From Burkholderia puraquae (lineage in GTDB: Bacteria; Pseudomonadota; Gammaproteobacteria; Burkholderiales; Burkholderiaceae), in contig NZ_NBYX01000002.1 of the NCBI RefSeq assembly GCF_002099195.1, positions 372,001 through 436,000 on the forward strand: a DNA stretch of 64,000 nt, read 5' to 3'. How positions within the stretch are numbered: position 1 is the stretch's first letter; each line of letters begins with the position of its first letter. This document shows positions 8,384-16,898 of the stretch, in pieces. A model generated the notes under the pieces. The model saw nothing but the letters and a program-made list of their open reading frames with translations, ran no database searches and had not been told where the DNA came from. A program made the translations under genes and the position numbers.

Positions 8384-9481
8384 TCAGAACGCCGTGCGCA
8401 GGCCGAGCCCGGCCGAATCGCCGTTCCCGTAACCGCTCGCGCGGTCGCGCATGTACGCGACGTAGACGTCGGTCCGTTTCGACAGCCGGTAGTCGTAGCC
8501 GAGCGCCCAGGTTGTTCTCGACGGGCGGTCACGGCCGTGGCTTTTCGCGGCCATCACCGATGCGAGCACCGTGCCGAAGCCGAGCGGCACCGCCGCGCCC
8601 ACTTGCCCGCTATGCGTGCCGAGCCCGCCGCCGTCGATCGCGTCGTGCACGTACTGGTAGAACGCGGTGAACTTCACGAACTTCAGGTCGTAGCCGACAC
8701 CGGCCAGCACGGCGTCCTGCTGCGTGAAGCCGGCGATCGACCCATTCAGGTCGCCCGGTGTCCGATCGTACTTCGCCTGCTGGAACGCGAGCGTCGCGCT
8801 GAACGCGCGGTGCCCGTCGTAGGTGACGCTGCCGCCCCACTGGTTCGCGCCGGTGTGGCCCGGCGCGTTGCCGGTCGCATAGATCAGGCTCGCCTGCAGT
8901 ACGTGCTCGCCGGGTGTCGAATACAACACCGAATTGCTCCAGCCGTTGTCGCCGACGAGGCCCTGCCCCGCTACGCCCTTGTACATCTGGTTCAATGCCG
9001 GCGAAAAACCGAACGATGTCGAGAACGGGTTGAAGCGCACGACGGAGATGTAATACGGCGTCGTGTTGCGTCCGGCGCGCAGCACACCGTACGGCGTCGC
9101 GACGCCGACATACGCATTGCGCCCGAAGAACGTATCGCCGCTGAAGCGGCCGGCGCCGCCGTTCGACGGGCGCATGAATGCTTCGAGCGCGAATTGCAGC
9201 GCATAGCCGCCGCCGAGATCCTCGCGGCCGCCGATCCCCCAGAAGCTCGTCGTGAAGCCGCCCGAATTCATCGCGTACGCGCGCGGCTTGCCGAGACTCT
9301 TTTGCGTGCCGACGTACACGTCGGCCAGCCCATACAGCGACACGGACGACTGGGCCGTCGCGTCGTCCGCAATCGCGCAGGCGATCACCGAGGCGCCGAC
9401 AGTCGATAGCAGCCGGCGGTTGACTGCCGGTGCGAGCCGATGGCGTCGCCGGCACTTGTTCTGGTTCGATTGAGTAGGCAT
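8384..9481 (-). CDS. Gram-negative trimeric porin (OmpC-like)
   Basis: This is an outer-membrane general porin of 365 residues. After an unusually long, basic N-terminus (about 25 residues rich in Arg) comes a signal-like segment ending DDATAQ, then the typical mature start SSVSLYGLADVYVG. Alternating beta-strands, the GGREDLGGGYALQFALE segment and a terminal aromatic (LRTAF) fit a 16-stranded barrel. It lies next to a second porin on the same strand with a 115-base gap. The extended pre-sequence is odd; a start at a later codon is possible but no later Met precedes the hydrophobic core. Confidence 0.85.
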   Translation of the reverse strand: MPTQSNQNKCRRRHRLAPAVNRRLLSTVGASVIACAIADDATAQSSVSLYGLADVYVGTQKSLGKPRAYAMNSGGFTTSFWGIGGREDLGGGYALQFALEAFMRPSNGGAGRFSGDTFFGRNAYVGVATPYGVLRAGRNTTPYYISVVRFNPFSTSFGFSPALNQMYKGVAGQGLVGDNGWSNSVLYSTPGEHVLQASLIYATGNAPGHTGANQWGGSVTYDGHRAFSATLAFQQAKYDRTPGDLNGSIAGFTQQDAVLAGVGYDLKFVKFTAFYQYVHDAIDGGGLGTHSGQVGAAVPLGFGTVLASVMAAKSHGRDRPSRTTWALGYDYRLSKRTDVYVAYMRDRASGYGNGDSAGLGLRTAF

Positions 9482-9596
9482 GCTGATCAATTGGTGTGAA
9501 GGAAGCGGATCGGTAGCGGCGCTGCATCGATGCTTCGCCGCGTTTGCCGAACGGCTGACGGCAGGCATCACGCCTGACCGTCAGCCGTCGCGAACG

Positions 9597-10697
9597 TCAG
9601 AACGCGTGCCGGATGCCGGCGCGGCCCACCGCCTGCTTCTGGTTGCCGGACGGATTGAAGCCCGCGATCTGCGCGACCGGCGCATCGCCCGCCGCCTTCT
9701 GGAACGCGCCCATCACATAGACGCTCGTGCGCTTGGACAGCGCGTATTCGACGCTCAGGTTGAACTGGTGATACTTCGGCTCCGCGTTCGTCGCGTGATC
9801 GCGTCCCGTCGTGTATGTATAGCCCGCGCCGATCGTCACGGCCGGCGACGGCGTGACCAGCGTCGACAGCTCGTAGTTCTGGAACGTCGCGTCGTGCCCC
9901 GCGCTGCCTTGCTGGAAGTTCGTGTTCGTGAAGTCGGCCAGCAGCTTGAGCCACTGCACGACCTGGTACGACGCGCCCACGCCGAACACCTTCTGCGCGC
10001 GTGCCGCATCGAGGTAGTTGCCGTAGATCGCGTTCGTGAAGCCCGGATAGTTCTGGTAGCCCTGTGTCGACACGCCCGGGTTGTTGATCCGCAGATAGCC
10101 GATGCCGAAGCCGACCGGGCCCGCTGCATAGCTTGCACCGACGCTGAACGTCGCGTTGTCCGAGAAGCGGCCGGGTTGCCCGCCGAATGCATAGAGGCCG
10201 CCGAACGTGACGCCGGCGATCGTCGGGCTGCGGTACTTCACCGCGTTCGAGATCGGGAAGCCGTTGTCGGTGTTGTCCATGTCGTTCGGGTGCGCGAAGT
10301 AATAGCCGCCGATGTTGCCGTTCAGCGTGAACGGCTCGACGTAGTCGACGATCGAATCCCACTGGCGGCCGAGCGTGAGCGTGCCGAGCTTCGTGTCATT
10401 CAGGCCGACGTACGCGTTGCGCGAGAACGCGAGGCCGCTGCCGAGCCGGCCCGAGTTGATGTCGAAGCCGCTTTCGAGCCGGAAGATCGCGCTCAGGCCG
10501 CCGCCGAGATCCTCGGTGCCGCGCACGCCCCAGCGGCTACCGGCCGTCACGCCCGACGCGAGCTGCACGAGGTGCTTGCCCTGCACGTTCGACACGTAGT
10601 CGACGCCGTCTTCGACGATGCCGTACAGCGTGACGCTGCTTTGCGCGTGGGCGGTGGCGGCCGCGGCGAGCGGCAGCGCGAACAGGAGTTTTTTCAT
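9597..10697 (-). CDS. Gram-negative trimeric porin (OmpC-like)
   Basis: This 366-residue porin has a clean signal peptide (MKKLLFALPLAAAATAHA, cleavage before QSSVTLYG), the WGVRGTEDLGGGLSAIFRLE strand-turn region with the constriction loop after it, and ends RHAF with the terminal Phe required for barrel assembly. It lies about 170 bases downstream of the MIO-less lyase on the same strand and could serve as the outer-membrane entry for the same substrate, though a GC-rich hairpin lies between them and no shared operator was found upstream. Confidence 0.93.
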   Translation of the reverse strand: MKKLLFALPLAAAATAHAQSSVTLYGIVEDGVDYVSNVQGKHLVQLASGVTAGSRWGVRGTEDLGGGLSAIFRLESGFDINSGRLGSGLAFSRNAYVGLNDTKLGTLTLGRQWDSIVDYVEPFTLNGNIGGYYFAHPNDMDNTDNGFPISNAVKYRSPTIAGVTFGGLYAFGGQPGRFSDNATFSVGASYAAGPVGFGIGYLRINNPGVSTQGYQNYPGFTNAIYGNYLDAARAQKVFGVGASYQVVQWLKLLADFTNTNFQQGSAGHDATFQNYELSTLVTPSPAVTIGAGYTYTTGRDHATNAEPKYHQFNLSVEYALSKRTSVYVMGAFQKAAGDAPVAQIAGFNPSGNQKQAVGRAGIRHAF

Positions 10698-10790
10698 GAT
10701 GATGTTCCGGTGCGGAGTGGTTGAAAGGCGGCGAGCGGTGGTGCGATGCGGTTGCGTGCGAATGGGCGATATGACGAACGTGCGGACGTG

Positions 10791-10827
10791 CCCGCCGCCG
10801 CAATCAAACGACGATCGCGGCGGCGGG
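10791..10827 (-). terminator. GC-rich hairpin after the lyase operon
   Basis: Perfect 11-bp arms CCCGCCGCCGC and GCGGCGGCGGG enclose a 15-base loop, about 45 bases beyond the stop of the lyase gene and upstream of the porin gene. There is no T-tract on either side, so it could be a pause or mRNA-end stabiliser rather than a true intrinsic terminator. Confidence 0.4.
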
Positions 10828-10870
10828 TGCAGCAGCTAAGGGGTGAAACGAAGGAAGGGCGGTGCGCCGC

Positions 10871-12505
10871 TCAGTCGCGATACGCGCGCAGCAGCGTATC
10901 GGCGGCGCGGAAGTCGGGGGTGAGCGGGCGGTCGCGCTGGAGGAACGCGACCTTCGTGCGCAGCGCGCGGTACAGCGGCTGCGTGGCCGGCGCGAGCGTG
11001 AACGACGGCTGCTTGCGCTGGCGCAGGTCGATCGCCTGCGCGGCTTCGATCAGTTCGAGGCCGAGCAGGGTATAGCTCGCGTCGATCTGCTGCTGCACGC
11101 GCTGCACGACTTGAGGCGCGTTCGTCGCGACGTCCTCGATGCCGCCGGCAACCGGCAGGTAGTCGAGCGACACGGGCATCGCGAGCGATTTCACCGTCAT
11201 CGCGAGCGCGGTCGGCGGCTTTTCCATCGCGCCGAACGCGTGCACGGTTTCCTCGGTGCCGAGGAAGCGCGAGAGGCCGGTGAGGTGCGGGTCGTTCAGC
11301 TTGACGATGCGCTGCGCGGACGCGAGCGCATTGTGGCCGAGCGCGAGCCCGAGTTGCTCGAACGCAAGCACCCACGGCAGCGGCTCGAAGTTCGCGCTCG
11401 GCAGCACCGCGCCGCCGCCGTCGACGTAGCCGGCCGCATCCTGCACGCGGTTCGACTTCGGCGTGACACCCACCGCGACGCCCGGATTGTCGTCGCTCGA
11501 ATTGAGTTGCACCTGCAGCAGCGTGCGCGCTTCGTCGTAGGTGCGATCCTCTTCGCCGAGCAGATAGACGCCGGAACGGAAGCTGAGCGGATCCTGCAAC
11601 GGCCGGTCCGGATCGCGGTTCCACAGGCTGCTGCCCGCGAGCAGCGTGCGCAGCGCCGCGCCCGCGTGCCGCGTGGCCGGGAACGGCCGCAGCGCGAGCG
11701 TGTCCTCGCGGAACGGCGATACGTTGCCGTTCAGCCCCTGCAGGCTCAGCGCGAACACGACCTTCGACACCTGCGCGAGACGTGCCATGTCGGTGAGCGC
11801 CAGCGCACCCATGCCGGCCGAATACGCGTTGGAACTGAGGATGGCGAGCGCATCCTTGCCGTACGGGCGAATCGTCGCGATGCCGGCCGACTTCAGCGCA
11901 TCGGCGGCCGCGACCTTGCGGCCCTGGTAATAGACGTCGCCTTCGCCGAGCATCGCGAGGCCGACGTGGCTCAGGATCGTGATGTCGGCTTCGCCGATCG
12001 ACCCGTCCGCCGGCATCGCTGGCGTGACGCCGCGATTGAGGAACTGCGCGTACGCATCGACGATCGCGGGCTGCACGCCGGCGCCGCCGTCGAGCATCGC
12101 GTTCAGGCGTGCGGCCATCGCGGCGCGGGCCACGCGCACGCTCATGTCGGGGCCGACGCTGCCCGAGTGCGCGTGGATCAGCCCGATGTTGAAGCGCATC
12201 GACGCATCGATGACCTCCTGGCTCAGCTTGCCGTGCGCGTCGACCATCTCGCGGTCTTTATTGAGGCCGACGCCGACCGTCAGACCGTAGATCTGCTGGC
12301 CGGCCGCGGCCGCCTTCAGCAGCACGTCGTGCGCGGCGACGACCCGCTGGCGGGCGGCCGGCGCGATCGACACGGCTTCGCCGTCGGCGATGCGCGCGAT
12401 CGATTCGGGCGTGACGGACCGGCCGTCGAGCGTGACGTCCGCGAAGGCCGGGACGGCGGCGAAAAGCGCGAGCGCGATCGCGCTCCGCATGAGGAAGCGT
12501 TGCAT
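10871..12505 (-). CDS. Exported MIO-less aromatic ammonia-lyase homologue; candidate ergothionase
   Basis: This 544-residue protein has the histidine/phenylalanine ammonia-lyase fold. Matching landmarks are YGLTVGVG (Tyr73), SFRSGVYLLGEE and SSDDNPGV. The segment that should contain the self-cyclising Ala-Ser-Gly reads GSIGEADITILSH (168-180), one residue shorter, so no MIO cofactor can form. Ergothionase, which removes trimethylamine from ergothioneine, is a known MIO-free member of this fold. The neighbours (urocanase-like, DUF917, hydantoinase, carbamoylase) supply the later steps of ergothioneine breakdown. Residues 1-22 (MRSAIALALFAAVPAFA core) look like a signal peptide, so this protein would act in the periplasm. 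GGAG lies eight bases before the ATG. The substrate is an inference. Confidence 0.78.
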   Translation of the reverse strand: MQRFLMRSAIALALFAAVPAFADVTLDGRSVTPESIARIADGEAVSIAPAARQRVVAAHDVLLKAAAAGQQIYGLTVGVGLNKDREMVDAHGKLSQEVIDASMRFNIGLIHAHSGSVGPDMSVRVARAAMAARLNAMLDGGAGVQPAIVDAYAQFLNRGVTPAMPADGSIGEADITILSHVGLAMLGEGDVYYQGRKVAAADALKSAGIATIRPYGKDALAILSSNAYSAGMGALALTDMARLAQVSKVVFALSLQGLNGNVSPFREDTLALRPFPATRHAGAALRTLLAGSSLWNRDPDRPLQDPLSFRSGVYLLGEEDRTYDEARTLLQVQLNSSDDNPGVAVGVTPKSNRVQDAAGYVDGGGAVLPSANFEPLPWVLAFEQLGLALGHNALASAQRIVKLNDPHLTGLSRFLGTEETVHAFGAMEKPPTALAMTVKSLAMPVSLDYLPVAGGIEDVATNAPQVVQRVQQQIDASYTLLGLELIEAAQAIDLRQRKQPSFTLAPATQPLYRALRTKVAFLQRDRPLTPDFRAADTLLRAYRD

Positions 12506-12522
12506 GAAGCAGTTCTCCGGTT

Positions 12523-13845
12523 TCAGGCGTGACGTGACGTGGAAGACAGCGCGGCGATCGACGCGAGCGCGATGACGCTCGCGGCCATCACATACCAGGC
12601 GGGCGCGAACGGGTTGCCCGACCGTTGCGTAAGCCACGCGAGGATCGCGGGCGCGAAGCCGCCGAAGATCGTCGTGGCGATGTTGTAGGACAGCGACATG
12701 CCGGTCGCGCGCACCTTGGTCGGGAACAGCTCCGACAGCGCGGCGGGCGCGACGCCCGTGAAGATCGCGACCATCACGCAGAACGCGCTCTGTACGACGA
12801 TCAGCGCAGCGAGCGTGTGCACGTCGGCGAGCCAGTGCAGCAGCGGATATACCGACACGAGCATCAGCACGGCACCGGCCGTCAGCACCGTGCGCCGGCC
12901 GATGCGGTCCGACCAGCTCCCCGCGCACACGCAGGTGACGGCCATCAGGCAGTTGCCGACCAGCGACGCGATGAACGCATCGCGCCCGTCGAAGTGCAGC
13001 GCGCGCTGCACGTGGGTCGGCATGTAGATCACCAGCGCATACACGCACACGGCCCACAGCACCGAGAACCCGGTGCCGACCACGAGCGCACGCGGATAGT
13101 CGCGCACAACCTGCAGCAGCGGCGCCTTGCGTTCGGCCGGCGCATGCGCGGCACGCGCCATCTCCGCACGGAAATGCGGCGTTTCGTCGAGCGTCTTGCG
13201 CAGCCACAGGCCGACCGGCGCGATCGCGAGGCCGAGGATGAACGGAATCCGCCAGCCCCAGTCGCCGATCTGTTCGCGCGACAGCGTGAGCGTCACGGCG
13301 GTGGCGACCAGCGCGCCGAGGATGTTCGACGCGGCCATGCTGGCCTGCAGCCACGATGCGTAGCGGCCCTTGCGGTCCGCCGGCGCGTGCTCGATCAGGA
13401 ACGCCGCGGCGCCGCCCACTTCGCCGCCGGCCGAGAAGCCCTGCAGCAGGCGGCCGCACAGGATCAGCAGCGGCGCGCCGACGCCGATCGCGGTGTACGG
13501 CGGCGCGAACGCGATGATGCCGGTGCCGGCCGCCATCACGAGGATGGTCAGCGTCAGCGCGGCCTTGCGGCCTGCGCGATCGCCGTACACGCCGATCGCG
13601 AGCGCGCCGAGCGGCCGGGCGATGAAGCCGATCCCGAACGCCATGAATGCCTCGACCAGCTCGGTGCCCGTGTCGCCGCGATGGAAGAAGTTCTGCGCGA
13701 TATACACGGCAAAGAACGCGTAGACGGAAAAGTCGTACCACTCCAGCGCGTTGCCGATCGACGCCGCGGCGATCGCTCGCCCGGCACTCGAGGTAGGGGG
13801 CGACACGGCATCGGCCGTGTCGAGGGGAACCGCGGTTTGCTTCAC
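12523..13845 (-). CDS. MFS transporter, metabolite:H+ symporter (MHS/ProP-like)
   Basis: This is a 440-residue inner-membrane symporter with about 12 membrane helices. The NALEWYDFSVYAFFA first helix, GDRAGRKAALT loop and RLLQGFSAGGEVGGAA are hallmarks of the metabolite:proton symporter family, whose members carry betaines, dicarboxylates and aromatic acids. It lies between the lyase (18 bases downstream) and the urocanase-like gene (36 bases upstream), all on one strand. If the lyase acts in the periplasm, the likely cargo is thiourocanate or a related acid; if not, it may be ergothioneine itself. Confidence 0.9.
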   Translation of the reverse strand: MKQTAVPLDTADAVSPPTSSAGRAIAAASIGNALEWYDFSVYAFFAVYIAQNFFHRGDTGTELVEAFMAFGIGFIARPLGALAIGVYGDRAGRKAALTLTILVMAAGTGIIAFAPPYTAIGVGAPLLILCGRLLQGFSAGGEVGGAAAFLIEHAPADRKGRYASWLQASMAASNILGALVATAVTLTLSREQIGDWGWRIPFILGLAIAPVGLWLRKTLDETPHFRAEMARAAHAPAERKAPLLQVVRDYPRALVVGTGFSVLWAVCVYALVIYMPTHVQRALHFDGRDAFIASLVGNCLMAVTCVCAGSWSDRIGRRTVLTAGAVLMLVSVYPLLHWLADVHTLAALIVVQSAFCVMVAIFTGVAPAALSELFPTKVRATGMSLSYNIATTIFGGFAPAILAWLTQRSGNPFAPAWYVMAASVIALASIAALSSTSRHA

Positions 13846-13881
13846 TTCGATCTCCTGTCCTGTCGTCGTGCGAGCCGGCCG

Positions 13882-15534
13882 TTACAGCCGGATATGCGGA
13901 ATCTGCTTGCGTTGCGCTTCGTCGAGCGCTTCTTCGTAGCCGGCGTCCGCGTAGCGGATCACGCCGAGCGCGGTGTCGTTGGTCATCGACAGCGTCAGCC
14001 GCTCGTCCGCGGCTGCGCTACCGTCGGCGACGACGGTGACGCCCGCGCTCGTCATGTAGCCGCTGTAGCCGCCGCCGCCCGAATGGATCGCGACGAGATC
14101 GGCCATCGACGAGCAGCTCATCATCGCGTTCAGCAGCGGCCAGTCGGCCACCGCATCGGAGCCGTCGCGCAGGTTCTCGGTCATGATGTTCGGGTGCGCC
14201 ATCGCGCCGGCGTCGAGGTGGTCGCGCGTGAAGGCGACCGGCCCGGCCAGCACGCCGTCGCGCACCATCGCGTTGACCGCCAGCGCGAGCCGCGTGCGCT
14301 CGCCATGGCCGAGCCATGCGATGCGTGCCGGCAGCCCTTCGAACGGCACGCATTCGCGCGCTTTCTGGATCCAGTTCGTGACGATCCGGTTATCCGGGAA
14401 GTGTTCGAGCAGGTAGTCGTCGATGACGCGGATGTCGTTCGGGTCGTTCGACAGCGCAATCCAGCGGAACGGGCCGATCGCGCGGCAGAACAGCGGCCGC
14501 AGGAAGGCTTCGGTGAACACCGGAATCTCGAACGCGCGTGCGACGCCGCCGTCCTTCGCATGCGTGCGGATCAGGTTGCCGTTGTCGAACACGATCGCGC
14601 CGCGATCCTTGAAGCCGAGCATCGCTTCGACGTGCCGCACGATCGACGCGCGGCTCGCGTCCATCAGCTTCGTGCGGTCGCTGTCGCGCAGCGCGCGAAC
14701 GTCGTCCAGCGTGTAGCCCGACGGCACGTAGCCGTACACGAGATCGTGCGCGGCCGTCTGGTCGGTGACGATGTCCGGCACGACGCCGCGCGCCAGGATC
14801 GCCGGGAACACGTCGGCCGCGTTGCCGAGCAGGCCGACCGAGATCGGCTCGCGCCGGGCCTGCGCGTCGCGGATCAGTGCGAGTGCCTCGTCGAGATCGC
14901 GCGCCTGCCGCTCGAGAAAGCCGATCTGCAGCCGCTTGTCGATGCGCGTCTGGTCGATCTCGACGACGAGCGTCGCCGCGTTGGCCATCCGCCCTGCGAG
15001 CGGCTGCGCGCCGCCCATGCCGCCGAGGCCGGCCGTCAGGATGAAGCGCCCGCGCAGGTCGTTGTCGAAATGGCGCTCGGCGATCCGCGAGAAGATTTCG
15101 TAGGTGCCCTGGATCACGCCCTGCGAGCCGATGTACTGCCAGTCGCCGGCCGTGAGGCCGCCCCAGCAGATCAGGTTGCGCCGTTCCAGTTCGTAGAAGT
15201 GCTCGGCTTTCGCCCACTGGCCGATCAGGTTGCAGTTCGCCATCACGACGAGCGGCGCGCTCGCATGCGTGCGCAGCAGCGCGACGGGCTTGCCGGACTG
15301 CACGACGAGCGTCTCGTTCTCGTCCATCGTCTTCAGCGTGCGCACGATCGCGTCGTGCGACGGCCAGTCGCGCGCCGCGCGGCCGAGCGCCGCATAGACG
15401 ATCAACTGGTCGGGATCCTCGCCGACGGCGAGTACGTTCTCGAGCAGCCGCAGCAGCGCTTCCTGGCGCCAGCCCTTGCAGCGCAGCGTGGTGCCGGACG
15501 TGACTTCGAAGGTGCGGGTCATCTGGTTCGTCAT
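13882..15534 (-). CDS. Urocanate hydratase homologue; candidate thiourocanate hydratase
   Basis: This 550-residue protein matches urocanase along its length: KGWRQEALLRLL, VVYAALGRAARDW-type start, the NAD-binding loop GLGGMGGAQPLAG, and LFCRAIGPFRW. The loop that in HutU usually reads GYSQHAG is GYMTSAG here (492-498), and the preceding HHGGGVGM is HSGGGGYS, so the active-site surroundings differ from canonical urocanase. In the cluster context the expected substrate is thiourocanate (or its S-methyl form), giving a 2-thioxo-imidazolone propionate. It has no signal peptide and so acts in the cytoplasm. The DUF917 gene starts the operon 13 bases upstream. Confidence 0.88.
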   Translation of the reverse strand: MTNQMTRTFEVTSGTTLRCKGWRQEALLRLLENVLAVGEDPDQLIVYAALGRAARDWPSHDAIVRTLKTMDENETLVVQSGKPVALLRTHASAPLVVMANCNLIGQWAKAEHFYELERRNLICWGGLTAGDWQYIGSQGVIQGTYEIFSRIAERHFDNDLRGRFILTAGLGGMGGAQPLAGRMANAATLVVEIDQTRIDKRLQIGFLERQARDLDEALALIRDAQARREPISVGLLGNAADVFPAILARGVVPDIVTDQTAAHDLVYGYVPSGYTLDDVRALRDSDRTKLMDASRASIVRHVEAMLGFKDRGAIVFDNGNLIRTHAKDGGVARAFEIPVFTEAFLRPLFCRAIGPFRWIALSNDPNDIRVIDDYLLEHFPDNRIVTNWIQKARECVPFEGLPARIAWLGHGERTRLALAVNAMVRDGVLAGPVAFTRDHLDAGAMAHPNIMTENLRDGSDAVADWPLLNAMMSCSSMADLVAIHSGGGGYSGYMTSAGVTVVADGSAAADERLTLSMTNDTALGVIRYADAGYEEALDEAQRKQIPHIRL

Positions 15535-15546
15535 CGCGCCCCCCGT

Positions 15547-16638
15547 TCAGCGCGCGAGCGCATAGTCGGCGATCGAGATGCCGAGCGCGGCTTCGACCGG
15601 CGGATACACGGCAGGATCGAACACCGACGACGACAGCGGAATGTGCGCCTTCGCCACGCGCAGCACGTGGATCTCCATCCCCTCCTTCAATTGGCCCGCG
15701 CTGACGGGGCGGCCTTCGGCATCGAGCGTCGTGATCACGTCCGGGTAGGTCGCGATCCGCGCGCCGTGCGCGTCGTCCACCGCCATGTGTTCGTTCATCA
15801 CATGAATGACCGCGCGCTGCGCGCCGCTGCCGAGGTAGACGAGGCCGACGTCGAACGCTTCGCGCGTGTATTCGAGCGTGTTGCGCTCGACCTTGCCGCT
15901 CGCGATGATCTCGCCGTGCGTGGCTGCGCAGATCGCGTCGATCACCGCGCGGCCGCCGCGCCGCTCGGCGTCGATGATCGCTTCGCCGAGTGCGAGCGCA
16001 CGGCCGATGCCGCCGAGCGCCGCATGCTGGCGCACGTACGACGCGCGAATCGGGTTGCGGCAGCTCGCGATGAAGCCGCCCGCCATGTCGGCCGCCTTGC
16101 GCAGCACCGGCGATACTTTCGCGGTCGCGCCGCGCACGACCACTTCCATGTATGCGTGCTGTGCGCGGTTGCCGCCGGCCGCCGCCTGGATCATCGGCGT
16201 CGTGCTCGACGCGAGCCCGAGCGAGCCCATGTCGCCGGTCGGATGGGCGCGGATGTCGCCCACCGCGTCGACCACCTTGGTGCCGAGCAACGCGGACGGC
16301 AGCCACGCGTTCAGCGTGCTCGACATCCCGTTCTGCCCGATGATGAGCCCCGCGAGCGGCGCGCCGAGCGCGTCCTGCACGAGTTGCGCGGCCTTCACGT
16401 AGTCGGCGCCGAGCATTTGCCAGTCGGTGAGGCCGCCCGGCGCGCCGATCGCGGCGGCCGTGGCGATCCACGCGTCGTCCGGCAACTCGTCGATGGTCAC
16501 CAGTTCGGGGCGGCCGATCGTGACCGCGAGCGTGCCGAGTTCACGGCCGTGGTCGGCCCAGCCGCCGCCGCCGCATGCGAAAACCGAACCGCCCTTGACG
16601 GCGGCTTCGACGTCCTTCGAAGACAGAATGCGTCCCAT
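15547..16638 (-). CDS. DUF917-family protein; candidate thiohydantoin desulfurase
   Basis: This is a 363-residue cytoplasmic protein of the DUF917 family, recognised by ACGGGGWADHG, IGAPGGLTDWQM and GQNGMSSTLNAWLPSA near the front and the tail domain with PDVITTLD. DUF917 proteins have been tied to sulfur removal from S-methyl-thiohydantoins, and Burkholderia sp. HME13 is reported to have a desulfhydrase acting after thiourocanate hydratase. Here the gene heads the operon DUF917, urocanase-like, transporter, lyase, under a promoter region that carries a palindromic LysR-type box. The role is inferred from family and neighbours. Confidence 0.85.
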   Translation of the reverse strand: MGRILSSKDVEAAVKGGSVFACGGGGWADHGRELGTLAVTIGRPELVTIDELPDDAWIATAAAIGAPGGLTDWQMLGADYVKAAQLVQDALGAPLAGLIIGQNGMSSTLNAWLPSALLGTKVVDAVGDIRAHPTGDMGSLGLASSTTPMIQAAAGGNRAQHAYMEVVVRGATAKVSPVLRKAADMAGGFIASCRNPIRASYVRQHAALGGIGRALALGEAIIDAERRGGRAVIDAICAATHGEIIASGKVERNTLEYTREAFDVGLVYLGSGAQRAVIHVMNEHMAVDDAHGARIATYPDVITTLDAEGRPVSAGQLKEGMEIHVLRVAKAHIPLSSSVFDPAVYPPVEAALGISIADYALAR

Positions 16639-16763
16639 GTGTCGTTTGTCCTGAGAGAGGAAAAGGGCTGTACGCGCCGGCCGGAAAGCCTTGTGTGGCG
16701 GTACTGTCCAAACGATTCTAGGGACGCCGAATATTGAGCGTTATTGCTATTTTATGGAGACTT

Positions 16764-16780
16764 CATAACGCGATGTTAAG
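16764..16780 (+). promoter_or_regulatory. Candidate LysR operator at the DUF917 promoter
   Basis: The sequence CATAAC-GCGAT-GTTAAG is an interrupted palindrome 126 bases before the DUF917 ATG. The same half-sites with the same 5-base spacing recur at the divergent LysR/hydantoinase promoter. An overlapping inverted repeat TTATG-N7-CATAA (16752-16768) extends it to the left. This is the expected form of a T-N11-A LysR box. Confidence 0.55.
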
Positions 16781-16898
16781 CGTAGGGTAATCCCGGTGAC
16801 GCTTGAACGCCGGATGGCGAACGGGGTAATCCGCCGCTGTCGGCTGGACGGCGAAACGCAGGCTGGGCAATGGTTTCAGCCTGTTCGGGCAACGAAAT

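Noticed and set aside
10871-16638. Ordinary histidine-utilisation (hut) operon
   Set aside because: hutI, hutG, hutF and hutC-type genes are absent, the lyase lacks the MIO triad and the urocanase loop is altered.
12625-16737. 1370-codon plus-strand frame
   Set aside because: Antisense to the transporter, urocanase-like and DUF917 genes, all well supported; no recognisable domain.
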